Positions 36,460 to 45,720 of a stretch of DNA of 64,000 bases are shown piece after piece. The DNA lies in the NCBI GenBank assembly GCA_963801195.1, contig CAWDDX010000007.1, positions 682,001-746,000 of the forward strand. The letters run 5' to 3'. Within the stretch, counting starts at the first letter, position 1, and every line of letters starts with the position of its first letter. Source of the stretch: SZUA-36 sp963801195 (lineage in GTDB: Bacteria > Pseudomonadota > Gammaproteobacteria > Xanthomonadales > SZUA-36). The notes beneath the pieces are model-generated. The model had not been told where the DNA came from. It was given only the letters and a program-made list of their open reading frames with translations, and ran no database searches. Position numbers and translations under genes: made by a program.

Positions 36460-37230
36460 ATGACTCAATACGCTATCGTTGGCGGCGGCAGGCTCGCATG
36501 CCACTTTTCCGAGTATTTCCGTCTTCTGGAAATTTTCCACACCGGTTGGGCGCGCGACCTTCGCTCACCGCTCAATACCTTTGGATTGACCGACCCGAAG
36601 CAACGTCTGAAAGCCGCTGTCGGCGAGTCGGACCGCGTGTTGTTGCTGGTTCCGGACAACGGCATTGTCGAGGTGTTGAGCAAATATCCGTTTCTGCATG
36701 AAAAACAACTCATCCACTGTAGCGGATCCTTGGCTATACCGGGTGTTGCCGGTGCTCACCCGTTGATGACATTTCCGCAACGACTGTACCCGCTCGAAAC
36801 CTATAAGCGCATACCGTTTGTGCTGGAGGCAGGCTCCGGTTTTGATCACCTGTTTCCCGATTTGCCCAACCCGCATTTTGTGATCGACGCCGGCGACAAG
36901 GACCGCTATCACGCCATGTGCGTGATGGCGGGCAATTTTACCCAGTTATTGTGGCAAGGCATCACTGAGAGGTTCGAACAGCAGTTTGAACTGCCCGCCG
37001 CCGCACTGCACCCCTATCTGAAACAGGTCGTTGAAAATTTCGTAGAGGCGCCGGATTCGGCTTTAACCGGACCGCTGACGCGCGATGACCATGAAACGGT
37101 CGAGCGAAACTTTAATTCCCTCGCGGGTGATCACCTGCAGGCGCTATACGCCGCTTTTATCCATTTCCACGAACAGGGTAAAGGCCGGGCGACCGGGCCG
37201 GAGCGGGCTCGACTGGAGAAGGTGATATGA
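36460..37230 (+). CDS. DUF2520-type Rossmann dehydrogenase-like protein in the CoA operon
   Basis: The 256-residue protein opens with a dinucleotide-binding loop (YAIVGGGRLACHF) and resembles the Rossmann/DUF2520 group, relatives of the 6-phosphogluconate/ketopantoate reductase superfamily. SDRVLLLVPDNGIVEV and LIHCSGSL match the usual second half of the Rossmann domain; a helical C-terminal domain follows (NFTQLLWQ ... YLKQVVENF). It overlaps panB by 4 bases and heads panB-panC-coaBC-coaX, an operon lacking panE and panD. A ketopantoate reductase role is attractive but unproven. Confidence 0.75.
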   Translation: MTQYAIVGGGRLACHFSEYFRLLEIFHTGWARDLRSPLNTFGLTDPKQRLKAAVGESDRVLLLVPDNGIVEVLSKYPFLHEKQLIHCSGSLAIPGVAGAHPLMTFPQRLYPLETYKRIPFVLEAGSGFDHLFPDLPNPHFVIDAGDKDRYHAMCVMAGNFTQLLWQGITERFEQQFELPAAALHPYLKQVVENFVEAPDSALTGPLTRDDHETVERNFNSLAGDHLQALYAAFIHFHEQGKGRATGPERARLEKVI

Positions 37231-38018
37231 ATGTACTCGACTTCCAGGCGTGCAAGACGCGCCACGAAAAAATCGTCATGTTGACGTGTTATGACTATAC
37301 CTCGGCCCGCATCGTGCAGGATTCGGATATCGATGTCATCCTGGTCGGCGACAGTGCTGCGATGGTGATGCATGGATACGGCACGACGATTCCAGCCGAC
37401 ATAGAAATGATGTGCCGGCATATTGAAAGTGTTTCCCGCGGTACAAAAAGCAAATTTATCGTCGGCGATATGCCATTCCTGTCGTTCAGGCAGTCGCGTA
37501 CGGATAACATGCGTGCGGTTGCCAGCGTCATGAAAGCCGGCGCCCATGCGGTCAAACTGGAGGGTATTGAAGGCAACGCTGAAACCATTGCGCACATTGT
37601 CAAATCGGGTGTCCCGGTGATGGGCCACCTGGGTTTGACGCCACAGTCCGTGAACCGGTTGGGTGGTTTCCGGGTGCAGGGACGTGGTGACAAGGCTGCG
37701 GAATTGCTCAGAAAAGAGGCCCTGGCGTGTGAACAGGCCGGGTGTTTTGCACTCGTGCTTGAATGCGTTCCCGAAGCCCTGGCCGCTGAAATAACGGAGA
37801 TGCTGACCATACCCACCATAGGTATCGGCGCGGGCGCTCACACGGACGGCCAGGTGCTGGTCATGCAGGATCTGCTGGGCTTATCCGATGATTTCAAACC
37901 GAAGTTTGTGCGCAGGTACCTGGATGGCAAGCGCCTGTGGCGGGATGCATTTAACGCCTACGCCAGCGACGTAAAAAGCGGCCAGTTCCCCGCCGATGAC
38001 GAGAGTTACGGTCAATGA
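37227..38018 (+). CDS. panB: 3-methyl-2-oxobutanoate hydroxymethyltransferase
   Basis: Makes ketopantoate, the first committed pantothenate intermediate. The 263-residue TIM barrel has MLTCYDYTSARI, the metal-binding VGDSAAMVMHG and GAHAVKLEG, and the signature GHLGLTPQSVNRLGGFRVQG. It overlaps its neighbours by 4 bases on both sides (ATGA). Confidence 0.96.
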   Translation: MNVLDFQACKTRHEKIVMLTCYDYTSARIVQDSDIDVILVGDSAAMVMHGYGTTIPADIEMMCRHIESVSRGTKSKFIVGDMPFLSFRQSRTDNMRAVASVMKAGAHAVKLEGIEGNAETIAHIVKSGVPVMGHLGLTPQSVNRLGGFRVQGRGDKAAELLRKEALACEQAGCFALVLECVPEALAAEITEMLTIPTIGIGAGAHTDGQVLVMQDLLGLSDDFKPKFVRRYLDGKRLWRDAFNAYASDVKSGQFPADDESYGQ

Positions 38019-38770
38019 AAATCTTCAAGTCCGTCGCGCAATGGCAATGCCAACGTGATGCGCTCAGGGATAAGCCGCTGGGATTTGTACCGACCATGGG
38101 CGCATTACACCCGGGTCACCTGTCGTTGGTAAAGGCAAGCAGAAAAGGCGACGCCCTGACGGTGGTGAGTGTCTTTGTCAATCCTACACAGTTTGACGAC
38201 AAAACTGACTTTGACAAATATCCCGCCGATTCCCGGTCTGACCTGGAGCAACTCGAAAGTGCCGGCGTCGATATCGTATTGCTGCCGGATGCCAGGCAGA
38301 TTTACACGGATAATTATCGTTTCAAGGTCACGGAAAGCGATTTCAGCCGGCGCCTGTGCGGTGCCCATCGTCCGGGTCATTTCGACGGTGTGCTGACGGT
38401 TGTCATGCGCCTGTTGAACCTGGTCAAACCCGATAATGCCTATTTTGGTGAAAAAGACTATCAGCAACTGCAATTGATTCGCGATATGGTCAGTGCCTTT
38501 TTCATGCCGGTGAATATCGTTGGCTGCGATACGGTTCGCGAAGCCGATGGTCTGGCCATGAGTTCACGTAATCAGCACCTAAACGCCGGGAACAGGGCGC
38601 TTGCGCCGGCGCTTTACGCCACTTTGAAAAACAGCCGCACGGCGGACGAGGCGAGGCGGACACTGGCCGGGAAGGGGTTCAAGGTGGATTACGTAGAGGA
38701 TATCAAACACCGGCGTCTGGCGGCGGTACATCTGGGAAGCACGAGGCTTATCGACAATGTTGAAATCTGA
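38015..38770 (+). CDS. panC: Pantoate--beta-alanine ligase, short C-terminal domain
   Basis: Joins pantoate and beta-alanine using ATP. The N-terminal nucleotidyl-transfer domain is complete: VPTMGALHPGHLSLV, NPTQFDDKTDFDKYP, VMRLLNLVKPDNAYFGEKDYQQL and MSSRNQHL. At 251 residues it is shorter than the usual about 280; the loss is in the C-terminal domain between SSRN and LIDN, which is about 25 residues shorter than in E. coli. The end GSTRLIDNVEI is conserved, so this is not a frameshift. Confidence 0.92.
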   Translation: MKIFKSVAQWQCQRDALRDKPLGFVPTMGALHPGHLSLVKASRKGDALTVVSVFVNPTQFDDKTDFDKYPADSRSDLEQLESAGVDIVLLPDARQIYTDNYRFKVTESDFSRRLCGAHRPGHFDGVLTVVMRLLNLVKPDNAYFGEKDYQQLQLIRDMVSAFFMPVNIVGCDTVREADGLAMSSRNQHLNAGNRALAPALYATLKNSRTADEARRTLAGKGFKVDYVEDIKHRRLAAVHLGSTRLIDNVEI

Positions 38771-40025
38771 AACAAATGGGAAAGACCCGGCAACTTCTGC
38801 CGGCAACTCCGCCAACATACTGTTGCTGATGTCCGGTTCGATCGCCTGTGCCAAGGCATCGTCACTGATTTCGGATTGGACCGGGCGGGGGCACAGGGTA
38901 CGCTTGGCCTGTACCCGCAGCGTTACGGAATTTGTCGGTCCCGCCACTTTGCTGGGCCTCGGCGCCGAGATGGTATTTGACAACGTGTTTACACCGGCTC
39001 GCGCCATGGCGCATATCGACCTGGGCAAATGGGCGGATATCATCGTTGCCGCACCCGCGACCTCGAACCTGATCAACAAGTTTTCAGCGGGTATCGCGGA
39101 TGACGCAGTGACAACGTTGTGGCAGGCAGCCTATGGGCGCGGCAAGCCCATGGTCATCGTACCCGCCATGAATACCCGCATGTGGCATTACCCTGCAACA
39201 CGGGAGAGTGTTGCACGTCTGCGGCAATGGGGAATACATGTTTTACCGGTCGCCAGCGGTGAACTCGCCTGTGGTGAGCGGGGGGAGGGCCGTATGCTGG
39301 AGCCGCAGGAAATTCTGCAAATGGTGGACTGGCTGCTGACCACTGACCGGAAAACACCCGGTAAACGTATCCTGATAACTGCGGGCGGTACCAGGGAACC
39401 CATTGACACGGTGCGTTATATCGGCAATTTGAGCAGTGGGCGGACGGCATCGCGTCTGGCGGATGAATTGACGGGCGCCGGACACCGGGTGACGTGGCTC
39501 GGTGCCGAAGACGCAGTGACTCCGAGGCTATCCTGTGAAACCGCGCGGTTTTCCAGCTTTGCCGATCTCGCCTCGCAAATGCAATCACTGCTTGCGGGCA
39601 GTGAATTTGATGCCGTTATCCATGCCGCTGCGGTCAGTGATTTCAGCGTGGCTTCGGTATCGACTCCGGAGGGCAACGCGCTGGACGGTCGCACCGGTAA
39701 GCTTTCATCAGGTTCGGGCCTGATGCTGAAGCTGAAACCCAATGAAAAATTGCTGGACCGGATTAAAGCCTGGTCAATGAATCCGCACGTACGCGTGATC
39801 GGTTTCAAATTGACCGATACCTCAGACCTGCAACAAAGGTATGCCGCGGTTAAAAAGCAGTTTGATGATTCCGCTGTTGATGCAGTGGTGCATAATGACC
39901 TGACGGACATCAGTAAGCTGGTGCACCCGTTCTGGTTACATACACCATCGCAGGCACCGGTTGCGTGCAACGACGCCAAGGCTTTGGCCAGAACGATCAA
40001 TAGTTTAATGGAGACAGTGGTGTGA
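38757..40025 (+). CDS. coaBC: Phosphopantothenoylcysteine synthetase/decarboxylase
   Basis: Bifunctional enzyme for the second and third steps of CoA synthesis. The N-terminal flavoprotein decarboxylase half has the catalytic His in MAHIDLG, the substrate-recognition PAMNTRMW and the active-site Cys in LACGERGEGRM. The C-terminal synthetase half has ITAGGTREPIDTVRYIGNLSSG and HAAAVSDFS. The synthetase part is somewhat divergent (GGTRE for the common GPTRE, GKLSS where KIKK is usual). Length 422 residues. It overlaps panC by 14 bases and coaX by 4. Confidence 0.9.
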   Translation: MLKSETNGKDPATSAGNSANILLLMSGSIACAKASSLISDWTGRGHRVRLACTRSVTEFVGPATLLGLGAEMVFDNVFTPARAMAHIDLGKWADIIVAAPATSNLINKFSAGIADDAVTTLWQAAYGRGKPMVIVPAMNTRMWHYPATRESVARLRQWGIHVLPVASGELACGERGEGRMLEPQEILQMVDWLLTTDRKTPGKRILITAGGTREPIDTVRYIGNLSSGRTASRLADELTGAGHRVTWLGAEDAVTPRLSCETARFSSFADLASQMQSLLAGSEFDAVIHAAAVSDFSVASVSTPEGNALDGRTGKLSSGSGLMLKLKPNEKLLDRIKAWSMNPHVRVIGFKLTDTSDLQQRYAAVKKQFDDSAVDAVVHNDLTDISKLVHPFWLHTPSQAPVACNDAKALARTINSLMETVV

Positions 40026-40807
40026 AATTGTGTCTGGATGTAGGTAACAGTCATATATATGGGGGTGTGTATGAATCGGGACGGGTTCTGCTGACATTCC
40101 GCAAAGCGTCAAAATCCGGTTCATCTTCGGACGAGTATGGGTTGTTTTTTCGCAGCGTTTTGCGCGAAAACGGGATTGATCCGAACCAGGTGGATGCAGT
40201 TGCCCTGTGCAGTGTTGTCCCCGAGGCGGTTTACGCGATCTCCGCAGCCTGCCAGAAGTACTTCGACATCCGCCCTTTCATCCTGCAAGCCGGTGTCAAA
40301 ACCGGGTTGAAAATCCAATACAGAAATCCCCTGGAAGTGGGCGCCGATCGGATCGCCAACTCCATAGCAGGGGTTGAGATGTTTCCGGGAAAAGACCTGA
40401 TTATCGTTGATCTCGGTACCGCAACAACCCTGTGTGCCATTGGCAAGGATCGTTCCTACAGGGGAGGGGTTATCCTGCCCGGATTGAAGATGTCGATGCA
40501 GGCCCTTGAAAGCGGCACTTCGAAACTCGGTTCAGTCGAGATCATCCGCAAGGATGTCTGTCTTGGCCGCACAACGGCGTCCAGTATTCAGTCGGGCTTG
40601 TACTTCGGCAAGCTGGGGGCCATACGGGAAATCATACACAGGATCCGGTTGGAGGAGTTCGACGGTGAGCGTCCTTTTGTCATCGCAACCGGCGGGTTCG
40701 CCACCCTGTTTGACGGCACGGGCCTGTTTGACCAGATTGTGCAGGATCTTGTTTTACGCGGCTTGCTGGGCGTGCTGGAATTGAATGTCGTGAGGCCAGT
40801 GGTCTGA
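40022..40807 (+). CDS. coaX: Type III pantothenate kinase
   Basis: First step from pantothenate to CoA; type III enzymes need a monovalent cation and are not inhibited by CoA. The 261-residue ASKHA-fold protein has LDVGNSHIYGGVY (phosphate-1 motif), GADRIANSIAG, IIVDLGTATTLCAI and FVIATGGFA. GTG start overlaps the coaBC stop. In other bacteria coaX is often linked to birA; here it ends a CoA operon. Confidence 0.93.
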   Translation: MKLCLDVGNSHIYGGVYESGRVLLTFRKASKSGSSSDEYGLFFRSVLRENGIDPNQVDAVALCSVVPEAVYAISAACQKYFDIRPFILQAGVKTGLKIQYRNPLEVGADRIANSIAGVEMFPGKDLIIVDLGTATTLCAIGKDRSYRGGVILPGLKMSMQALESGTSKLGSVEIIRKDVCLGRTTASSIQSGLYFGKLGAIREIIHRIRLEEFDGERPFVIATGGFATLFDGTGLFDQIVQDLVLRGLLGVLELNVVRPVV

Positions 40808-41139
40808 AAATCGTTATTTTTCAAGTGAAGAACTCACTGCCGACGGGAAACCCGGCATCTTTCGATTCATAAGTGGCGGCCTTCTTAACCCGAATATTTC
40901 ACCAAGGCGGACGAATAAATGACAAATGTCTTTTTATTTCATGGTAATACAGGTGATTTTAGGTGATTTTAGCCTTTTTCCAAAATTACAGTTTGTCCTA
41001 TCCGGTTTTGCAACGCATCTGACTTCACATTTTGGCCGATCCTTCTCAAACCATAGCGGCGCTATGCTGTTTCGAACGATCAATCCAACTGTTTCGCCAG
41101 TGACAAAGCAAATTCCGGATCCCTGATGAATTATCCGGG
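40808..41139. other. 332-base gap without a convincing gene
   Basis: The segment holds a weak hairpin after coaX (TGCCG/CCGGCA near 40838-40858 followed by TCTTTC), a short direct repeat GGTGATTTTA twice at about 40951-40970, and the palindrome CATAGC-GGC-GCTATG near 41052-41066. A 66-codon open frame at 40926 has no ribosome site and no protein-like pattern. Confidence 0.5.
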
Positions 41140-41748
41140 TTAAGCGCCCGGACTGTCGTCATCCCGCCGCTTTGTGACCGCGCCGGTCACGACCAGGCGC
41201 ATTGCCTGTTCAAAAGGCATGTTCAACGGGGTCAGGCACTCGCGTGGCAGGAACAGGGTGTATCCGCCAATCTGGTAGCTCATCGGCATGTACACGGCAA
41301 CCGGATCTTCGGCCCCCGGTGTAAACGGCAAATCATCGAATTGCTCGCGCGTTACAAAACCGATCAACTGGAATGACTGGCCCGGCAGTTGCACCATAAC
41401 GACCTTGCCCATTTCGTTACCTTTTTCCGGACTCAGGTAACCAATAAAATCCTTGATGGCGGTATAAATTGTCTTGACCAGCGGCAGACGGTTGAAGATG
41501 GTTTCGCCCAGGTTAAATACTTTCTGGAAAATGAGGACATGTGAAAGCAGGCCAATCAGGGTAATCAGTATGAGCCCGGATACCAAACCCATGCCGGGTA
41601 CGTACCAGCCTTCCGGCAGGGTGAATTTTAAGACCGCTCCCATCAACTGTTCGGCACCATTCGCCATCCACCACAATATGGCGAGGGTTAGCGCCACCGG
41701 AATGACGACCGCGAGTCCCTTCAGAAATAGTTTACCCAAAGCGTTCAT
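41140..41748 (-). CDS. DUF502 family inner-membrane protein
   Basis: The 202-residue protein has two N-terminal membrane helices (about 8-30 and 53-75) followed by a soluble beta-rich domain with the family pattern RLPLVKTIYTAIKDF, VVMVQLPGQSFQLIGFVT and VYMPMSYQIGGYTLFLPRE. Its biological role is not known. It is a monocistronic minus-strand gene divergent from the LOG-family gene. Confidence 0.85.
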   Translation of the reverse strand: MNALGKLFLKGLAVVIPVALTLAILWWMANGAEQLMGAVLKFTLPEGWYVPGMGLVSGLILITLIGLLSHVLIFQKVFNLGETIFNRLPLVKTIYTAIKDFIGYLSPEKGNEMGKVVMVQLPGQSFQLIGFVTREQFDDLPFTPGAEDPVAVYMPMSYQIGGYTLFLPRECLTPLNMPFEQAMRLVVTGAVTKRRDDDSPGA

Positions 41749-41991
41749 GGTGCCCTGCTATACCTGTTCATTGATCCCATCGGGCCATTATGCGAATAAA
41801 ATGTCTAAATACCAACCCGTGGCTGCGCTCGTATTGATTTGTCCGTGGTTTTCAGCGCCAGCTTGTCGATCACAGGCTCACCGGATAATTAAAGCAGACG
41901 CGCCTTTGTGCCGTCATTCAGGTTGCAGACGGCGACGACCAGTTTGCAATAAAATGGCAGTTGCCCATCCAGTCACTCAGGAGGCTAAGCC

Positions 41992-42951
41992 ATGAATAGC
42001 AGGGACCACAGACCGGAGGTGCCGAAACCGGCGCATGCATATCAACGCAAGCAACCGCTTCCATGGCACAAACCCAAGCCCTCCCGTGAAGACCCTGAGT
42101 GCCCGGGTAAACTGCAGGCAATCCTGGACAGTTCATCTTACGTGCCGGCAATTGAAGACATCGGGTTTCTCGCTGGTTACAGTACACGTGGCGTACGTCT
42201 GCAGTTGGATTATCTGAAACCGGACAATCTGCTCAGGGCGCACAATGTGCAAAATACGATCGTTGTGTTTGGCGGCACCCGCATCGTCGAGCCGCCGGTT
42301 GCGCAACAAAATGTGGTTCAATTACGCGAGTCGTTAACGCTCGATCCCGCCGACAGTGCGTTGCAAAGACGATTGTCAGTGGCTGAACGTATCCTCGCAA
42401 AGAGCCATTACTATGAAATTGCCCGGGAGTTTTCGCGTCTCGTGGCCAGTGCCGGCGACGGCGCTGGTGACTCACGCCTGGTGGTTATGACCGGGGGTGG
42501 GCCGGGTATGATGGAAGCGGCAAACCGCGGTGCGCATGAACAAGGCGCCAAGACCGTAGGGCTCAATATCAAATTACCGCACGAACAGTATCCCAATCCC
42601 TACATTACACCTGAACTGTGTTTCCAGTTTCACTATTTTGCCCTGCGCAAAATGCATTTCTTGCTGCGTGCCAGGGCGTTGGTCGTATTCCCCGGTGGTT
42701 TTGGTACTTTCGATGAACTTTTTGAAACTCTGACCCTGATCCAGACCCGGAAAATCAGACCATTGCCGGTGGTACTGGTCGGCGAGACATACTGGCGCAA
42801 GGCCTTCGATGTGGACTTCTTGGTCGACGAGGGGGTTATTGATGAAGAGGATCGCGACCTGTTCTGGTATGCCGAAACGGCGCAGGAAATATGGCAAGGA
42901 TTACAACTATGGTACGAGCGTTTCGGCGAGCCCTTGATTCCGGGTAATTGA
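41992..42951 (+). CDS. LOG family protein (lysine-decarboxylase-like Rossmann fold)
   Basis: The 319-residue protein has the nucleotide-binding VVFGGTRI, VVMTGGGPGMMEAANRG and the family signature PGGFGTFDELFE, shared with cytokinin-activating LOG phosphoribohydrolases and bacterial PpnN-type enzymes. The N-terminal 75 residues (Pro/Lys-rich, then ILDSSSYVPAIEDIGF) are an extension seen in the longer subgroup. The likely activity is hydrolysis of a nucleoside monophosphate; the substrate is not readable. Confidence 0.85.
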   Translation: MNSRDHRPEVPKPAHAYQRKQPLPWHKPKPSREDPECPGKLQAILDSSSYVPAIEDIGFLAGYSTRGVRLQLDYLKPDNLLRAHNVQNTIVVFGGTRIVEPPVAQQNVVQLRESLTLDPADSALQRRLSVAERILAKSHYYEIAREFSRLVASAGDGAGDSRLVVMTGGGPGMMEAANRGAHEQGAKTVGLNIKLPHEQYPNPYITPELCFQFHYFALRKMHFLLRARALVVFPGGFGTFDELFETLTLIQTRKIRPLPVVLVGETYWRKAFDVDFLVDEGVIDEEDRDLFWYAETAQEIWQGLQLWYERFGEPLIPGN

Positions 42952-43100
42952 GCGATAGGTGATTTCGGGACCTTTATAAGGAAACACCCGATGGCCACTG
43001 TTTCATGGTGTCGGCAGGAATGTACCGGAAAAACGTCTCCGGCACCTTAGTGTATCCCGGTTTTTTATTCAGGATACATACCGACGCCAGGGATAAAGGC

Positions 43101-43784
43101 TCAGCTGAACAGCGACTGTCGCAGCAGGGCTTCAACGTCAGGCCACACGCCGAACAGACCGGTAATAAGCTCCACGACAGCGAAAATCACCGTACCCAAC
43201 AGCACTGGGACCTGTGGTACAAAGAACAACAAGGCGAGGATGATGAGCAGACCAAATCGTTCAAGCCGGTGGTAAATGGCCAGCGTTTGACCCCCGATAA
43301 AAAACTGTAGCACCCGTGAGCCGTCGAGCGGAGGGATCGGGATCAGGTTGAATATGGCGAGCAGCACGTTCAGAAAAATGCCAATCACCAAAATGGCGGT
43401 CAGACTCGAGTTCACATTAACCAGGTTGAAGCTTGTCGCGACCGACAATACTGCCGTCAGGCCGACGGCAATCAGAATGTTCATCACCGGTCCGGCTGCA
43501 CCCACCAATGCCCAGTCCCGGCGAGGTGTCCTCAATCGTGCAACATTCACAGGCACCGGTTTTGCGCCGCCAAAGATAAAACTCGAACCGGAAATAATCA
43601 GGAACGCGGGCAGCAAAATGGTAAACAACAGGTCGATGTGAGGAATCGGATTCAGCGTGAGTCTCCCACGCTCCCGTGCCGTGGGATCGCCGAGGCGATC
43701 GGCAATAAAGCCGTGGGCGGCCTCATGGCTGGTAATCGAAAGAATGGCCACCACAGCCACGCCGATCATGGTCAAGACGTCCAT
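43101..43784 (-). CDS. Site-2 protease family (M50) zinc metalloprotease, minimal form
   Basis: The 227-residue integral membrane protein has HEAAHG (HExxH) in an early helix and the second metal motif NLIPIPPLDGSRVL. It lacks PDZ and CBS domains and belongs to the short YwhC-like group of intramembrane proteases. About five or six membrane helices are visible. Substrate unknown. It is convergent with the LOG gene. Confidence 0.88.
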   Translation of the reverse strand: MDVLTMIGVAVVAILSITSHEAAHGFIADRLGDPTARERGRLTLNPIPHIDLLFTILLPAFLIISGSSFIFGGAKPVPVNVARLRTPRRDWALVGAAGPVMNILIAVGLTAVLSVATSFNLVNVNSSLTAILVIGIFLNVLLAIFNLIPIPPLDGSRVLQFFIGGQTLAIYHRLERFGLLIILALLFFVPQVPVLLGTVIFAVVELITGLFGVWPDVEALLRQSLFS

Positions 43785-43978
43785 CTGTTTTGCACCTCTT
43801 CTGACACCGCGGTCATTATACCGCTAAGAAGCCGTATTCCGGCATGTCGCCAATCATTGTTGTAGTGGATTCCTGCTGCCGCCCCGGGAGGTGCAGCTGC
43901 CCTGACCATCTTGTATGCCAGGGGTTGTGTCGCTGTCTTGATGGTGAACTGAAGGATTAAGGTTCATCAGAGCGTCGC

Positions 43979-44356
43979 TTACCATGCATATATGAGGGCA
44001 ATTATGGAACAACATGCAAGTACAAGACTTAGGCCTCTGATCAGGAAAAGCGGTATAACATCTACCTCAAGGTGTGACACTTTTATATGCAGATGACTGT
44101 AGCGCCAGGCGGCAAGCAGAAATACAGCGATGCTGAGACCAATCAGTACCGTCGCTATAGCCCGGATACTCCATGTGGGCAAAAGCTCAGTCATGAATTT
44201 TACGGTAGCGAGCCCCGTCGCCAGGGCGGCCATTCCGGTGCGTATCCAGGCGGCGTAGGTTCTTTCATTGGCAAGCACGGTCCTGTCCAACGCCAGGTTC
44301 GTTTTTTCCGTGATGTCTGACTCAGTATCACCAGGGTTTTCATTATCCGTCATCAA
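43979..44356 (-). CDS. DUF202 family membrane protein (YidH-like)
   Basis: The 125-residue protein has the family signature LANERTYAAWIRTGMAAL followed by three membrane helices (about 38-58, 66-84, 102-122). A short hydrophilic N-terminus precedes it. The function of DUF202 proteins is not established. It is monocistronic. Confidence 0.85.
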   Translation of the reverse strand: MMTDNENPGDTESDITEKTNLALDRTVLANERTYAAWIRTGMAALATGLATVKFMTELLPTWSIRAIATVLIGLSIAVFLLAAWRYSHLHIKVSHLEVDVIPLFLIRGLSLVLACCSIIALIYAW

Positions 44357-44737
44357 GCTTTATCCTCTTGTTCGGATGCCTTAACCTCATCCACCACCGT
44401 GTGATACAGCTGTCCCCTGGCCAGTTGTAATCATGGCGGTGATTTTAACTGTTCATTACGCATAAAAATGTAAGCTGCGTGACAGTATCAACAAACACGC
44501 AGCCTGTCATGGCAGCTCGCCAAACTGTTTTACCCTTCAGGTGTCAAATATTATGCTTTTTAAGCGTCATAAAATACAGGGTGCAGGCTGGTAGCAGTTG
44601 AATGACGGGCAACGCCACTGGATGGGGTTTGCTGTAACTTTGCGTTGATCCATTCAGACGGACATCCCCGTTTAATCAGCAACAAATAGCGTGTCGGCGT
44701 TACAATAAGAGGATAGGATCGAAAGGAGTGATCGCAG
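44357..44737. other. 381-base gap; probable promoter region of the Crp-like gene
   Basis: No gene is visible. TACAAT at about 44701 is a candidate -10 for the following gene, and AAAGGAG (about 44720-44726) is a strong ribosome site 11 bases before its ATG. A palindromic GCTGCGTG...CACGCAGC pair occurs near 44473 and 44500. Confidence 0.45.
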
Positions 44738-45493
44738 ATGAAAATGGATCCGCAATATTACCGATTCTGTAAACCCGTATTAGCCGGTTCACCCTTGTTC
44801 AAGGGGCTGGCAGACCCGCTGCTGGATAACATGTTAACGAAGTTCCGGCGTGATACCTGGCGTCGGGGCGCGCACCTGAACCCGGCCATTTTCCAGCAAC
44901 GGTTTTTCCTGCTGATTGAAGGCCGGATCGAAGTAATGAGCATCAATCCAAAAACCGGCAGGAGCGTCACACTCTCGTTACTCGGTCCGGGCGATGGTCA
45001 TGATATGGTGACCCTGTTAGACGCCCGTCCGCACGAGGCGGAGTCAGTTGCGGTCGATGACGTTGCCCTGATTTCCGTGCCGATTCAGGAGGCCCGCAGT
45101 TGGCTCGACCGGCACCCGGAGTTCAACCACAATTTCCTGCACTACCTGGGCAAGCAAATTCGTTACAGGGAAGATCTCGCCAACGACCTCGCTTTGTACC
45201 CAACGATGACGCGTCTGGCGCGCCTGATACTGCGTCACGTGGATCCGCAACAACAAACGGCTTCTGACAGCGGGTATCATTTGGAGCTCATCAATGACCT
45301 GAACGATGAATCCATGGCGCGGATGGTCGGGTCGGTGCGTCAGGTTGTCAACCGGCATCTTCATCATTGGCGCGAACAGGGTGTTTTGCACAAGACCAAA
45401 TTCCGCACGGATGTCGCCGAGCTGAAAACCCTCAAAGAATATGCCAGTGTAGAGTTGCCGGTAGCGTGTCAAACTGCAAATACTGGAAAATAG
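44738..45493 (+). CDS. Crp/Fnr-family transcriptional regulator
   Basis: The 251-residue protein has an N-terminal cyclic-nucleotide-binding fold (LFKGLADPLLDNML; FFLLIEGRIEVMSINPKTGRSVTLSLLGPGD) and a C-terminal winged helix with ESMARMVGSVRQVVNRHLHHWREQG. There are no cysteines in an FNR-like cluster arrangement. The effector phosphate-binding core (RAS-type) is not obvious, so cAMP binding is uncertain. It is transcribed toward the membrane-protein and efflux genes downstream, possible targets (inference). Confidence 0.85.
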   Translation: MKMDPQYYRFCKPVLAGSPLFKGLADPLLDNMLTKFRRDTWRRGAHLNPAIFQQRFFLLIEGRIEVMSINPKTGRSVTLSLLGPGDGHDMVTLLDARPHEAESVAVDDVALISVPIQEARSWLDRHPEFNHNFLHYLGKQIRYREDLANDLALYPTMTRLARLILRHVDPQQQTASDSGYHLELINDLNDESMARMVGSVRQVVNRHLHHWREQGVLHKTKFRTDVAELKTLKEYASVELPVACQTANTGK

Positions 45494-45720
45494 CTTCAAC
45501 GGGCAGTCTTCTGATTAGCGGATGGCCACCCCAAAACCATCCGTCTGGATTTGATGGCTGAACCGGCCTGCAACCGTCAGGCTAACTGTGAATTTCCCTC
45601 CGATACCCCCTTGCAGTCATCTGGGTGACAGCGCCCGCAGAGTGCTGTGTATAAGATGGTGAATAACCTCAGAATCCCCTGGCAGACAGGGGATAGGCCA
45701 ATTGTTTGGAGCTGGGTGCG

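Noticed and set aside
40926..41126. 66-codon plus-strand frame after coaX
   Set aside because: No ribosome site, and composition unlike protein; it includes direct and inverted short repeats.
43055..43085. GTATCC...GGATAC hairpin with TTTTTT as a terminator after the LOG gene
   Set aside because: The T-run is in the loop, not after the stem.
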